Below, in pieces: positions 8,751-16,746 of a stretch of 64,000 bases of DNA. This DNA comes from Paraglaciecola arctica BSs20135 (GTDB lineage Bacteria; Pseudomonadota; Gammaproteobacteria; Enterobacterales; Alteromonadaceae). The position numbers were made by a program, and so were the translations under genes. The DNA lies in the NCBI RefSeq assembly GCF_000314995.1, contig NZ_BAEO01000029.1, forward strand, positions 62,001 through 126,000. The letters run 5' to 3'. The notes under the pieces are model-generated. The model saw nothing but the letters and a program-made list of their open reading frames with translations. It did not search any database and was not told the DNA's origin. Position 1 is the first letter of the stretch, and each line of letters starts with the position of its first letter.

Positions 8751-10064
8751 ATGTTAATGATCAATGAAACACATAATGTGAAACTTAGCAGTTGGGTTAC
8801 TAGTGCCAATACTGATAGCGATTTTCCGATCCAGAACTTACCTTTTGCAATTTTTAAGCGTAAGGGCCAAGAAGAAGCATTTCGAGGTGGCGTAGCCATT
8901 GGTGATCAAGTGGTAGATTTAGCCGCCTTAGCCAAACTCGATCTATTCAGTGGTAAAGCACAAACAGCATTAGAAGCGGCGAACCAAACTACTTTAAATG
9001 CTTTGATGGACTTGGGTGTTGAGACCAACTCTGCACTAAGATTGGCATTATCTGAGGCTCTACGGACAGACTCACCACTACAAAGTGCAATAGCGTCCAC
9101 TTTGGTTGCTCAAGCAGATATCGAGCTTGGTATGCCTTGCCAGATTGGCGATTATACTGATTTTTATACCTCTATTTATCACGCCACTGCAATTGGTAAA
9201 TTATTTCGCCCTGACAACCCATTATTACCTAACTATAAATGGATACCTATTGGTTACCATGGCCGTTCTTCCACTATAGGTGTGTCGGGTCAAAAATTTC
9301 ATCGGCCAGTAGGACAAACCAAAGCGCCTGATGCCTCCGAGCCGAGTTTTGGCCCTTGTAAACGTTTGGATTACGAATTAGAAATGGGTTTGTTTGTGGG
9401 TAAAAGCACCGAGATGGGCGATCTAATCAACATTGAAGATGCCGAACAACATCTGTTTGGCGTATGTATTTTTAATGATTGGTCGGCACGGGATATTCAA
9501 GCATGGGAATATCAGCCTTTAGGGCCATTTTTAGCGAAAAGTTTTGCCTCGACTATTTCACCTTGGATAGTCACCATGGAAGCCTTAGCGCCCTATCGCA
9601 CTAAGTTTACTCGCCCAGAAGCCGATCCTCAGCCATTGCCACATTTGAGTAGCGAGCAGAATAATCAACATGGCGGTTTAGATATCGACTTAAGCTGTTT
9701 TATCCAGACCCAAGCTATGCGTGATAACAATCAACAAATGGCACAACTATCTAAGTCCAACTTTAAATATTCTTATTGGACACCAGCACAACTGATAACT
9801 CATCATGGGAGTAATGGTTGTGCCATGCGTTCAGGCGATTTATTAGGTTCAGGTACTCAGTCGGGACCCACATATGAAGAAGCAGGTTCGCTACTTGAGT
9901 TGAGCAAAGGTGGCAAAACCCCTGTTGATTTGCCAAACGGCGAAAAACGCACATTTTTAGAAGATGGTGACAGTATTATTATGCGCGCATCGTGCAGTAA
10001 AGACGGCGCGACAAGAATTGGTTTTGGAGAGGTAGTCGCGACTGTTTTACCAGCTAAGGTATAG
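8751..10064 (+). CDS. fahA: Fumarylacetoacetase
   Basis: It hydrolyses fumarylacetoacetate to fumarate and acetoacetate, the last step of the homogentisate pathway. The 437 residues include the FAH family signatures: DYTDFYTSIYHA near the metal and active site, WIPIGYHGRSST, LDYELEMG with the acidic metal ligands, and FNDWSARDIQAWEYQPLGPF. The N-terminal SH3-like domain typical of the eukaryote-like FAH type is present. The gene follows hmgA by 87 bp and precedes maiA by 9 bp. ATG codons at 8751 and 8757 are both possible starts. Confidence 0.96.
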   Translation: MLMINETHNVKLSSWVTSANTDSDFPIQNLPFAIFKRKGQEEAFRGGVAIGDQVVDLAALAKLDLFSGKAQTALEAANQTTLNALMDLGVETNSALRLALSEALRTDSPLQSAIASTLVAQADIELGMPCQIGDYTDFYTSIYHATAIGKLFRPDNPLLPNYKWIPIGYHGRSSTIGVSGQKFHRPVGQTKAPDASEPSFGPCKRLDYELEMGLFVGKSTEMGDLINIEDAEQHLFGVCIFNDWSARDIQAWEYQPLGPFLAKSFASTISPWIVTMEALAPYRTKFTRPEADPQPLPHLSSEQNNQHGGLDIDLSCFIQTQAMRDNNQQMAQLSKSNFKYSYWTPAQLITHHGSNGCAMRSGDLLGSGTQSGPTYEEAGSLLELSKGGKTPVDLPNGEKRTFLEDGDSIIMRASCSKDGATRIGFGEVVATVLPAKV

Positions 10065-10073
10065 GCCTTAACC

Positions 10074-10703
10074 ATGAAATTATATAGTTATTATCGCTCA
10101 TCTGCTGCTTATAGGGTCAGGATCGCCTTAAACTTAAAACAGATTGAGCATACTATCGAGCCAGTCAATCTACTAAAAAAGGAACACAAAAGCGCAGACT
10201 ATTTAACTAAACATCCACAAGGATTAGTGCCTTGTTTAGAAACCGATGATGGCCAGTATTTAGCTCAATCGGGCGCCATTTTGAGTTATTTAGATACACT
10301 ATATCCTAGTTCGATATTGTTACCGCCTGATCCCTTTCAGGCGGCTAAAATTCAAAGCTTTGTGGATATGATTGCTTGCGATATCCACCCTATTTGCAAT
10401 TTACGCATACTCAATTACCTTACAGAGGTACTCAAAGTAGATCCTCAGCAAAAGTTAGCTTGGTATAATCACTGGATAGTGGTGGGTTTTGAAGCTCTTG
10501 AGTCAATGTTAGAAACCACAAAATATAGCTTTGGCGATCAAATTACCTTAGCTGATGTGTATTTGATCCCACAGGTATACAACGCTTTGCGATTCGAAGT
10601 AGACATGACTTCATTCCCCAACATTATGCATACCTATAAAAACTGCAATCAAGTTGACGCTTTTATTAAAGCTGCGCCAGAAAATCAAATAGACACAATT
10701 TAA
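10074..10703 (+). CDS. maiA: Maleylacetoacetate isomerase (zeta-class GST)
   Basis: A 209-residue glutathione transferase fold protein that isomerises maleylacetoacetate to fumarylacetoacetate. The N-terminal thioredoxin domain opens with LYSYYRSSAAYRVRIAL; the tandem Ser is kept, while the Cys of the classical SSCS motif is Ala here. The sequence HPQGLVPCLETDDG and the glutathione-binding QSGAILSYL follow. The helical C-terminal domain contains YSFGDQITLADVYLIPQV. It starts 9 bp after fahA and is surely co-transcribed with it, completing the three enzymes after homogentisate. Confidence 0.94.
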   Translation: MKLYSYYRSSAAYRVRIALNLKQIEHTIEPVNLLKKEHKSADYLTKHPQGLVPCLETDDGQYLAQSGAILSYLDTLYPSSILLPPDPFQAAKIQSFVDMIACDIHPICNLRILNYLTEVLKVDPQQKLAWYNHWIVVGFEALESMLETTKYSFGDQITLADVYLIPQVYNALRFEVDMTSFPNIMHTYKNCNQVDAFIKAAPENQIDTI

Positions 10704-10845
10704 CGGGTCTAAATTGAGGTTTATATGCAAAAATATCCTTTGTTGATTACCTATATCAATGATAAATCAAAAACAGTTAAGACCGCCTAGTCTGATTCAC
10801 TTATGATAATGTACATTTAATTTTGTTACATCCAACAGGTTACCT

Positions 10846-11844
10846 ATGACATTGCCATTCTCACTTTTAGACTTAGCGCCTATTGCTGAAGGTTCAAGCA
10901 TTGCTGACGCTCTTGATAATTCACGTCAACTGGCAATACAGGCCGAACAATCAGGCTATAACCGAGTTTGGTTGGCAGAACATCACGGCATGTATGGCGT
11001 GGCCAGCTCTGCCACCGCTGTAGTCCTAGGACATATTGCCGCAGCCACATCTAAAATTAGAATTGGTTCAGGTGGTGTGATGTTACCTAACCATTCCCCA
11101 CTAGTGATTGCTGAACAATTTGGCACATTAGCTACCTTGTTTCCCAATAGAGTAGATTTAGGCTTAGGACGTGCGCCCGGCACAGATATGGCAACAGCCA
11201 GAGCATTGAGACGTAACCTCACGTCTGATGTGGATAATTACCCTGCAGAGATCCGTGAACTGCAACATTATTTAGGCGCACCACAAGCAGGGCAAAATAT
11301 TGTTGCTGTACCAGGAGCCAATACCCATGTTCCTATTTGGTTGTTAGGGTCAAGTTTGTATAGCGCCAAGCTTGCAGGTCAATTTGGCCTGCCCTACTCT
11401 TTCGCCTCTCACTTTGCACCAGATCAACTATTCGATGCAATTAGTCTTTATCGTTCATCGTTTCAAGCGTCAGAACAATCTGAAAAGCCATACATGATGG
11501 CAGGCTTGATGGCGGTGGTTGCCGACACTGACGAAGAAGCCGAATATTTATTTACTTCTGTACAACAACAATTCATGAATTTACGCCTTGGCGTCAATCG
11601 CCCTTTTGCTAGGCCAGTGGATGATATAACAAAGATTTGTACTGCAGCAGACCAAGCGATGTTGTCGAATATTTTACGTTACGCTTTAGTGGGATCAAAG
11701 CAGACTGTAAGCGATAAACTAAGCCAATTTATTGAAGCCACTAAAGTAGATGAGTTGATAGTGTCTATGCCAATACATAATATGCAAGCACGCTTAAACA
11801 GCGCAAAGTTGTTGGCAGAAACAGGCCTAATGAAGGTCTGCTAA
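10846..11844 (+). CDS. Luciferase-like flavin-dependent monooxygenase (YhbW type)
   Basis: 332 residues of the bacterial luciferase-like TIM-barrel family. Typical segments are [10 protein letters not shown] near the start, [16 protein letters not shown], and [14 protein letters not shown], which line the FMN pocket. The substrate is unknown. The gene follows maiA after 142 bp with its own AGG-containing ribosome-binding site, so it may have its own promoter. It faces the small tautomerase gene and is not an obvious member of the homogentisate pathway. Confidence 0.85.
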   Translation: MTLPFSLLDLAPIAEGSSIADALDNSRQLAIQAEQSGYNRVWLAEHHGMYGVASSATAVVLGHIAAATSKIRIGSGGVMLPNHSPLVIAEQFGTLATLFPNRVDLGLGRAPGTDMATARALRRNLTSDVDNYPAEIRELQHYLGAPQAGQNIVAVPGANTHVPIWLLGSSLYSAKLAGQFGLPYSFASHFAPDQLFDAISLYRSSFQASEQSEKPYMMAGLMAVVADTDEEAEYLFTSVQQQFMNLRLGVNRPFARPVDDITKICTAADQAMLSNILRYALVGSKQTVSDKLSQFIEATKVDELIVSMPIHNMQARLNSAKLLAETGLMKVC

Positions 11845-11854
11845 ACAATTGTAA

Positions 11855-12196
11855 TTAGTACCAAAAATCTACAAAGCTGGCACGATGAATATCCACAACT
11901 TCCACAGACACAAAAACGCTACTTAAGCCTAAGGTTTTAAGTGGCGTTAGTACCGCGTTCGAAATCTCGATTTTTTGTTGATCGCTGCGTCCACTTAAAA
12001 TATGCGCAGACACATGAAGAAAGTCTTTATACTTATCGTGCAAACGAAAGTTTGCACGAGGTTCAATTCGAATTTTAATGGCTTCTGGTGGAAAATGACC
12101 GCTATCCTTTGCGCCTTCAAACACCTTATCCATTAGGGTATCAGCATCAATTTGTTGAGTTAGCGATCCACTGTATTCAATTACAAAATTTGGCAT
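11855..12196 (-). CDS. 5-carboxymethyl-2-hydroxymuconate isomerase-like tautomerase
   Basis: 113 residues, similar in length and pattern to the CHMI/HpaF branch of the tautomerase superfamily. The mature N-terminus would be the catalytic Pro2 (MPNFVIEYSG). Conserved-looking segments are FPPEAIKIRI and HVSAHILSGRS. In homoprotocatechuate degradation CHMI isomerises a ring-cleavage product, but no other hpa genes lie in this window, so the real substrate is uncertain. It is convergent with the flavoprotein gene, the stops being 10 bp apart. Confidence 0.8.
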   Translation of the reverse strand: MPNFVIEYSGSLTQQIDADTLMDKVFEGAKDSGHFPPEAIKIRIEPRANFRLHDKYKDFLHVSAHILSGRSDQQKIEISNAVLTPLKTLGLSSVFVSVEVVDIHRASFVDFWY

Positions 12197-12367
12197 TGAT
12201 GACCCCCCCTATAAATACAGTACTTAAGATTATACATTTTTTGAGAAACTGAATCGTTATTTTAAAACCAGACTACAATTTGATAACCGATTATTCGCAT
12301 CATTTATATAAAACTAAAATATAAACAATCTAAGGTGTAGATGGACATTTTAATATCCATTAACCAA

Positions 12368-12404
12368 TAGGTATTTTCACTAGCTAAGCTAGAAATAATA
12401 CCTA
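12368..12404. repeat. Nested inverted repeat, possible terminator
   Basis: The outer arms TAGGTATT (12368-12375) and AATACCTA (12397-12404) enclose a perfect inner stem CTAGC/GCTAG around TAA. It lies just past the stop of the minus-strand gene at 12441. It may end that transcript, but no good T run follows, so it could equally be a small dispersed palindrome. Confidence 0.4.
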
Positions 12405-12440
12405 GCCACTAACATAGATACTCATATTCATGAAACACAA

Positions 12441-12896
12441 TTAATGAACCTGCGAGGTAAAAATCGGTTGCTCAAACATATGTTTTACCTTGAATTGCTC
12501 TTGGTTTGTTCTGATAGAAAACAAACACTCTTGAATATACGCTAACCTCGGTTTGTTACCGAAAGATGTATCCGCTGCCAGCTGAAGTTTTTGTTGCGCT
12601 TGTTTCAATATTAGCTGCGCACAATCATGTTCATTTAAATGCTTAAAACTGGAGGCAAGTAACACGGCCAATGACGTTAACCTAAACAATAAAAAAGACT
12701 CACCAGCCCCCTGCAACTCCATCAATATTTCTGTTGCTTCAAACGCACAACCCAAATGAGCAATCGCCTCATGCCAGTTTTGCTGTTGTAAAAGTGTCTC
12801 ACCTTGCTGTTGTGAATTTTCTAAATAGGACAGCGCTTCTTGAGGATGGAAATACACCCAGTCTCGATGGACAGGACAAAGAAAATTAAGTGCCAT
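12441..12896 (-). CDS. Fur-box-linked helical protein of unknown function
   Basis: 151 residues from the preferred ATG at 12896 (MALNFLCPVHRDW). An upstream in-frame start at 13097 would place the divergent gene and the Fur box inside the coding region, so it is rejected. The protein looks all-helical and TPR-like: a QQGETLLQQQNWHEAIAHLGCAFEATEIL segment fits one TPR, and a second helical hairpin contains LNEHDCAQLILKQAQQ. There is no signal peptide. A Fur box 61 bp upstream, shared with the divergent small membrane gene, points to iron-dependent expression. I do not recognise a named family. Confidence 0.6.
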   Translation of the reverse strand: MALNFLCPVHRDWVYFHPQEALSYLENSQQQGETLLQQQNWHEAIAHLGCAFEATEILMELQGAGESFLLFRLTSLAVLLASSFKHLNEHDCAQLILKQAQQKLQLAADTSFGNKPRLAYIQECLFSIRTNQEQFKVKHMFEQPIFTSQVH

Positions 12897-12956
12897 AAGT
12901 GACTCATTTATAGTTAACTCGATTAAGGTAACGATATAATAATCACACATCAAATA

Positions 12957-12975
12957 CAAATGAGAATCATTTTTA
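12957..12975. promoter_or_regulatory. Fur box between two divergent small genes
   Basis: The site AATGAGAATCATTTTTA and flanks match the 19-bp Fur consensus at 14 of 19 positions. It sits 61 bp before the start at 12896 (minus) and 62 bp before the start at 13038 (plus), a symmetric place for repressing both. Confidence 0.75.
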
Positions 12976-13037
12976 TTTACATAATAAAAATCAAAGTGTA
13001 TTATTAATTTGTAGGCAATATATCTAAGGAGAGCGTA

Positions 13038-13289
13038 ATGATTAAAATGATTAGCACCATTATACTGTTGACTAAAAGCAGCGTTATTTTGGCGCATGAA
13101 TTACAATCACTTGAGTTTTTTAACCGTGAATTGCTACATTATTTGCTATTTGATTTAATTTTTATTATTTCAGTCTATTTTTTATTTTACCTGGGTAAAA
13201 TAGCATTGACTCTCTCCAAGCCAAAAATGAAAAACACTTTTTCTATTTATTCCCAATTTTACTCAGAACCGCCATCCAAAAATCGTTAA
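13038..13289 (+). CDS. Small predicted membrane protein, Fur-box-linked
   Basis: 83 residues. AAGGAG lies 5-7 bp before the ATG, a strong ribosome-binding site. The first ~20 residues look like a signal peptide or signal anchor (IISTIILL-type hydrophobic run ending near ILAHE). A second long hydrophobic helix covers about residues 38-62, and a short polar tail ends with basic residues. It has no Cys pairs or His clusters beyond HELQ and HYLL. It is divergent from the TPR-like gene across the Fur box, so it is probably induced by iron limitation. The function is unknown. Confidence 0.6.
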   Translation: MIKMISTIILLTKSSVILAHELQSLEFFNRELLHYLLFDLIFIISVYFLFYLGKIALTLSKPKMKNTFSIYSQFYSEPPSKNR

Positions 13290-13648
13290 ACACCAGTAGC
13301 TTGATAATGAGGCCTCTTTCAATTTCGCCCAACACAAAGTAAGTATCTTTAAACCTTTGCCCTTAGGTTAGACTCTGCAGGGATCTCCATGGAGTGGCTT
13401 TTCCATCTAATTCAGAGGTTTTAAATACTTGGGGTAATATTTTTACGATGTAAAAACAACAAATTTCATCTTCTTCCACTTCAGCTTAACAACCGCCCAA
13501 GATGGTTCAAATGACAAAGGGTTTAGATAAGATGTGTGTCCAAAACAAGCAGTACTAAGAAAACGACTTCCTAGAAGAAGTTCATGTTTAAACATAGCCA
13601 TGTGTTATTCCATAACTGTATTGTGTTTTACTTCAAAAAACAATAAAC
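13290..13648. other. Non-coding stretch upstream of fpr
   Basis: No reading frame with a credible start was found here. The only structure seen is a short AT-rich inverted repeat (TTTTTAC, GAT, GTAAAAA) near 13438-13456 and a small CTCCATGGAG palindrome near 13387. A long leader or an unrecognised RNA is possible, but nothing supports one. Confidence 0.4.
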
Positions 13649-13682
13649 GCGAATGAGAATAGTTCGTAATTATGCGTATAAT
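13649..13682 (+). promoter_or_regulatory. Probable fpr promoter with weak Fur-like site
   Basis: AATGAGAAT within 13649-13667 matches the left half of a Fur box, but the whole 19-mer matches only 11 of 19. A perfect -10 hexamer TATAAT lies at 13677-13682, 40 bp before the fpr start. The -35 region would overlap the Fur-like half site. Confidence 0.45.
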
Positions 13683-13722
13683 ATGACATAATAAATTTAT
13701 TTTTAAGAGGAAGATAAAAACA

Positions 13723-14532
13723 ATGAGAAACACAGTTGTAGAACAAGTCACCCAAGTTCATCATTGGAATGAAACACTGTTTAGTTTTAAAACAACTCGG
13801 CAGAAGTCTTTTACTTTTGAAAATGGTCAATTTGTAATGATAGGTATTGAAGTTGAGGGTAAACCCTTGATGCGTGCTTACAGTATTGCCAGTGCAAATT
13901 ACGAAGATGAATTAGAATTTTTCAGTATCAAAGTGCCTGATGGTGCACTCACTTCACGCTTACAAAAAATTCAGTCGGGGGATGAACTCATATTAACCAC
14001 TCGACCTGCAGGCACTTTAGTGCCTGGTTATTTGATCCCCGGTAAAAACCTGTACTTACTGAGCACTGGCACCGGACTGGCGCCTTTTATGAGTATTATT
14101 AGAGATCCTCATATGTATGAACAATTTGATAAAATCATCTTGGTCCATGGGGTGCGAGTTGCATCAGAACTGACCTATCAGCAAGAAATAGAGCATACCC
14201 TGCCCAACAATCCATATTTTGGAGATTTGATCACCCAGAAACTTCTCTACTACCCAACAGTTACCCGTGAAACTTACCAATACAATAGCTTAAAAACCAT
14301 TGATGGTTTGCGTCCACATCAAGGGCGTATAACGGATTTACTAGAAAGTAATCAACTTAGTGAGGACTTAGGTTTAGACAATATTGATCCACAGCACGAT
14401 CGTTTTATGATCTGTGGCAATGATGGCATGTTGCAAGATCTCATGACAATTTTAGATAACAAAGGTTTCTCTAGAGCTACATCTCGCACCCAAGGCCATT
14501 ATGTAATTGAACAGGCTTTTATCGAAAAATAA
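13723..14532 (+). CDS. fpr: Ferredoxin--NADP+ reductase
   Basis: A 269-residue FAD enzyme that passes electrons between NADPH and ferredoxin or flavodoxin. The FAD-binding signature RAYSIASA is at about residues 45-52. The NADP-binding LLSTGTGLAPFMSI is at about 107-120, and HGVR lies around 141-144. The C-terminus MICGNDGML is also typical. GAGGAAG stands upstream of the ATG. In gammaproteobacteria Fpr supports iron-sulfur repair and sulfur assimilation; a Fur-like half site before it and iron-linked neighbours suggest an iron or oxidative stress role here. Confidence 0.93.
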   Translation: MRNTVVEQVTQVHHWNETLFSFKTTRQKSFTFENGQFVMIGIEVEGKPLMRAYSIASANYEDELEFFSIKVPDGALTSRLQKIQSGDELILTTRPAGTLVPGYLIPGKNLYLLSTGTGLAPFMSIIRDPHMYEQFDKIILVHGVRVASELTYQQEIEHTLPNNPYFGDLITQKLLYYPTVTRETYQYNSLKTIDGLRPHQGRITDLLESNQLSEDLGLDNIDPQHDRFMICGNDGMLQDLMTILDNKGFSRATSRTQGHYVIEQAFIEK

Positions 14533-14831
14533 TTAGTATGGATCAACCTAAGCCATCACCTAGTACATGAAAACCAACAGTAATGGAAATAATAGATATC
14601 ATATCTATCGACAATAAATGTTGAAGTCGACTAGTAGAATTAGTTGATTTTTGTCTCCTTTCTCTCTTTTTGTTGACCTGTATCATCGTCTATTTATTGA
14701 CTAGAGGTAGCTGGAAATTAGACGTTAATATAGATGCCTTTGTCTAACTCTATTTGCATAGGTTGTAGGGGGGAGATATTCCGTTTTTTACATTTTAATT
14801 GTTCATTTCTCAACACTTCTCAAATAATGTT

Positions 14832-14850
14832 GATAATGATTTTCATTTAG
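14832..14850 (+). promoter_or_regulatory. Fur box of the candidate small RNA
   Basis: GATAATGATTTTCATTTAG matches the 19-bp Fur consensus at 14 positions. It overlaps a plausible -35 (TTGATA, 14830-14835), and a weak -10 (TAGTCT, 14853-14858) follows. No reading frame starts within the next 180 bp, so the target is probably a non-coding transcript. Confidence 0.7.
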
Positions 14851-14864
14851 ATTAGTCTAGTTTT

Positions 14865-14943
14865 GCTCTTGGGTTAAGTTTCACTGGTCCTGGCTTAACC
14901 TTATGCCCGATGCGGACACAGTAAAATGTGTCCGCATCGTTTT
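14865..14943 (+). ncRNA. Candidate Fur-repressed small RNA
   Basis: The ~79-nt segment begins about seven bases after the putative -10. It folds into two hairpins: GGTTAAG (14872-14878) with CTTAACC (14894-14900), enclosing a 15-nt loop with CACTGGTCC, and a perfect 13-bp terminator stem at 14908-14939 followed by TTTT. Length, Fur box and terminator match the layout of RyhB/PrrF-type RNAs. I see no obvious RyhB core, so this may be a distinct RNA. The ends are estimates. Confidence 0.5.
14908..14943 (+). terminator. Strong intrinsic terminator
   Basis: A perfect 13-bp GC-rich stem (CGATGCGGACACA at 14908-14920, its complement at 14927-14939) has a 6-nt loop GTAAAA and is followed by TTTTA. 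It is 376 bp past fpr, too far to be that gene's natural terminator but well placed for the candidate small RNA. Confidence 0.8.
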
Positions 14944-15040
14944 ACCCTCTACATTCAATAGCGTTACGTAGCATTTTAATATTCACACTCACCAGTCCAC
15001 CACTAAATAATACAATCGCGGATAGTTTGGAAATATTACG

Positions 15041-15186
15041 ATGCAACAAACCAAAGAGCTAAAAAAATCAGCTTTAAAGGTAACCTATCCAAGAGTAACA
15101 ATATTAAACATCCTCAAACAAAAAGACTCCCAACACCTGAGTGCCGAGGATATTTACAGAATATTGCTTGAAAGCGGCACGTCTTA
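15041..15186 (+). pseudogene. Truncated fur paralogue (N-terminal remnant)
   Basis: A 48-codon frame from ATG at 15041 to TAA at 15184-15186 reads as the start of a Fur protein: LKKSALKVTYPRVTILNIL, then HLSAEDIYRILLESG, which is the Fur pattern of helices 1 to 3. The rest of the winged helix (the ATVYRVL recognition helix), the metal sites and the dimerisation domain are absent. Its stop shares three bases with the stop of the MocR gene on the other strand. No other part of a fur gene is found beyond it. It looks like a remnant cut by a deletion or rearrangement. Without the recognition helix it should not bind DNA as Fur does. Confidence 0.7.
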
Positions 15187-16659
15187 ACCCAAGTTCAGGT
15201 TAACTAATCTATTAGCTAATAATTCTATGCCCTCAGCAAATTTATTTTCGCTCATTCCTGCAAACCCCAAGCGAATATAACCATTGCGGTCGCGTTTATT
15301 ATTCAGTTGAAACTGTCTTTCGTGTTGGATATATATGCCCATTTGTTGGCACAAATTAGCTAACCACTCGGCGCTGGGTTTTCCTTCATTTACCTCAGTA
15401 CCATGCTTTAGTTTTACCCAAAGTGCCATTCCGCCATCGGGGGTATCAAATTCAAAACAAGAGTATTTTTTCAGCACTGAAATGGCATGATCTCTACGCT
15501 GCAGATTGACCCGAGTGGTGCGTCTTAAATGCCTTGTAAAACCACCACTTTCCATCCATTTTGCTAACGCAGCTTGCATCAACACATTGCTTTTATGACA
15601 GATCAATAAACGGTATTCAGTCACTGCTTTTGCCATGGCTTTACTCACTGCCATAATGCCAATTCTGGCACCAGGAAACATGAGCTTTGAAAAGGTAGAA
15701 AGGTAAATAATCAGTTGTGCGGGATCTTGGGTTGCCATGGGCGCAAGTGGCTGACAACGATAATGAAATTCATGATCGTAATCATCTTCAACTATGGGAA
15801 TATTGTGCTGTACTGCCAGCTGATAGATGGCCATTCTACGACTCATAGATAAGGTGACAGTTGTAGGGTATTGGTGCAATGGTGTTAGATATATCAACCT
15901 AACGTTACCTTTTAATATTTGTCTTTCCAAAGCGTCTGGGCACATGCCTAGTTCATCTTGCTTTACCCCTACCAACTCAGCTCCAGTGCTACGAAACGCA
16001 GCCATTGCTGGAGGGTATCCCAACTCTTCCACAGCCACTTTATCACCCGATTGTAATAACAATTGAGCCACAATAAATAGTGCTTCCTGAGACCCATTGG
16101 TGATAACAATTTCACGTTCAGTAATGGCTCTGGATTTACGAAGATAAATTTTTACTTGGTCTATTAATTCAGGCGTACCAGCACTTTGCCCATAACTCAA
16201 TTGTGCAGTATTGGGCCTGGACAATACATCAGACATACAACTCTTAATCTCAGCAAAAGGGAACAATGCTAAATCAGGCTGACCACCCGCAAAGTTATAC
16301 TCAAAGTCATTGGCGGGATAAGTCGGTAATGGAATACCCGAGCGCACCAAGCGGTAGTCCATATGGCTGCTATTGTCTGCAATCTTGGATAATCTTTTGC
16401 TCTGCTCTATAGGCAGATTATGCAGCACTTTATACCCTACCCTTTGAATTGATTCTATCCAGCCTTCTGCAACCAGTTCAGCTAAAGACTTCATCACAGT
16501 GTGCCTGTTTAAGCCTAAATCTTCGCTTATTGATTTGACCGATGGCAACTTATCACCCGTTGCCAACTGACCTTGCCTAATGGCACATCTAACAGTTTCT
16601 GCTAGTTGTAAATACTTGGCTTGGGAGCTGTTTGTATCCTGTAGTTTAAATACTTTCAT
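15184..16659 (-). CDS. MocR-type (GntR-HTH / aminotransferase-like) regulator
   Basis: 491 residues from the ATG at 16659 (MKVFKLQDT). An earlier in-frame start would overlap the operator and is unlikely. The N-terminal GntR winged helix includes GDKLPSVKSISEDLGLNRHT. The large C-terminal domain is a fold-type I aminotransferase relative, with TNGSQEALF, EELGYPPA, ED(D)YDHEF and the PLP lysine in STFSKLMFPGARIG. MocR proteins such as PdxR and GabR sense PLP or amine adducts. The gene is divergent from a GNAT-PaiB pair, which is probably its target. The effector is unknown. Confidence 0.9.
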   Translation of the reverse strand: MKVFKLQDTNSSQAKYLQLAETVRCAIRQGQLATGDKLPSVKSISEDLGLNRHTVMKSLAELVAEGWIESIQRVGYKVLHNLPIEQSKRLSKIADNSSHMDYRLVRSGIPLPTYPANDFEYNFAGGQPDLALFPFAEIKSCMSDVLSRPNTAQLSYGQSAGTPELIDQVKIYLRKSRAITEREIVITNGSQEALFIVAQLLLQSGDKVAVEELGYPPAMAAFRSTGAELVGVKQDELGMCPDALERQILKGNVRLIYLTPLHQYPTTVTLSMSRRMAIYQLAVQHNIPIVEDDYDHEFHYRCQPLAPMATQDPAQLIIYLSTFSKLMFPGARIGIMAVSKAMAKAVTEYRLLICHKSNVLMQAALAKWMESGGFTRHLRRTTRVNLQRRDHAISVLKKYSCFEFDTPDGGMALWVKLKHGTEVNEGKPSAEWLANLCQQMGIYIQHERQFQLNNKRDRNGYIRLGFAGMSENKFAEGIELLANRLVNLNLG

Positions 16660-16703
16660 TGGTCTAGTTAAAAATAAATTATTGGTTGATTTAATTAGAC
16701 CAA
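16659..16703. promoter_or_regulatory. MocR operator candidate
   Basis: Two 14-bp arms (TTGGTCTAGTTAAA at 16659-16672 and TTTAATTAGACCAA at 16690-16703) form an inverted repeat with one mismatch and a 17-bp spacer. GGTCT/AGACC arms are common in MocR operators. The left arm touches the regulator's own start codon, implying autoregulation, and the right arm lies 44 bp before the GNAT gene. Confidence 0.65.
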
Positions 16704-16746
16704 AATATAGTAATAATAGCGAACCAAACTTAGTTGGACACAAATA

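Noticed and set aside
12897-13097. Longer N-terminus for the TPR-like gene
   Set aside because: It would cover the Fur box and the start of the divergent gene, and its composition is unlike the rest of the protein.
14592-14608. 17-bp AT-rich inverted repeat after fpr
   Set aside because: Weak stem, no T run, and likely by chance in AT-rich DNA.
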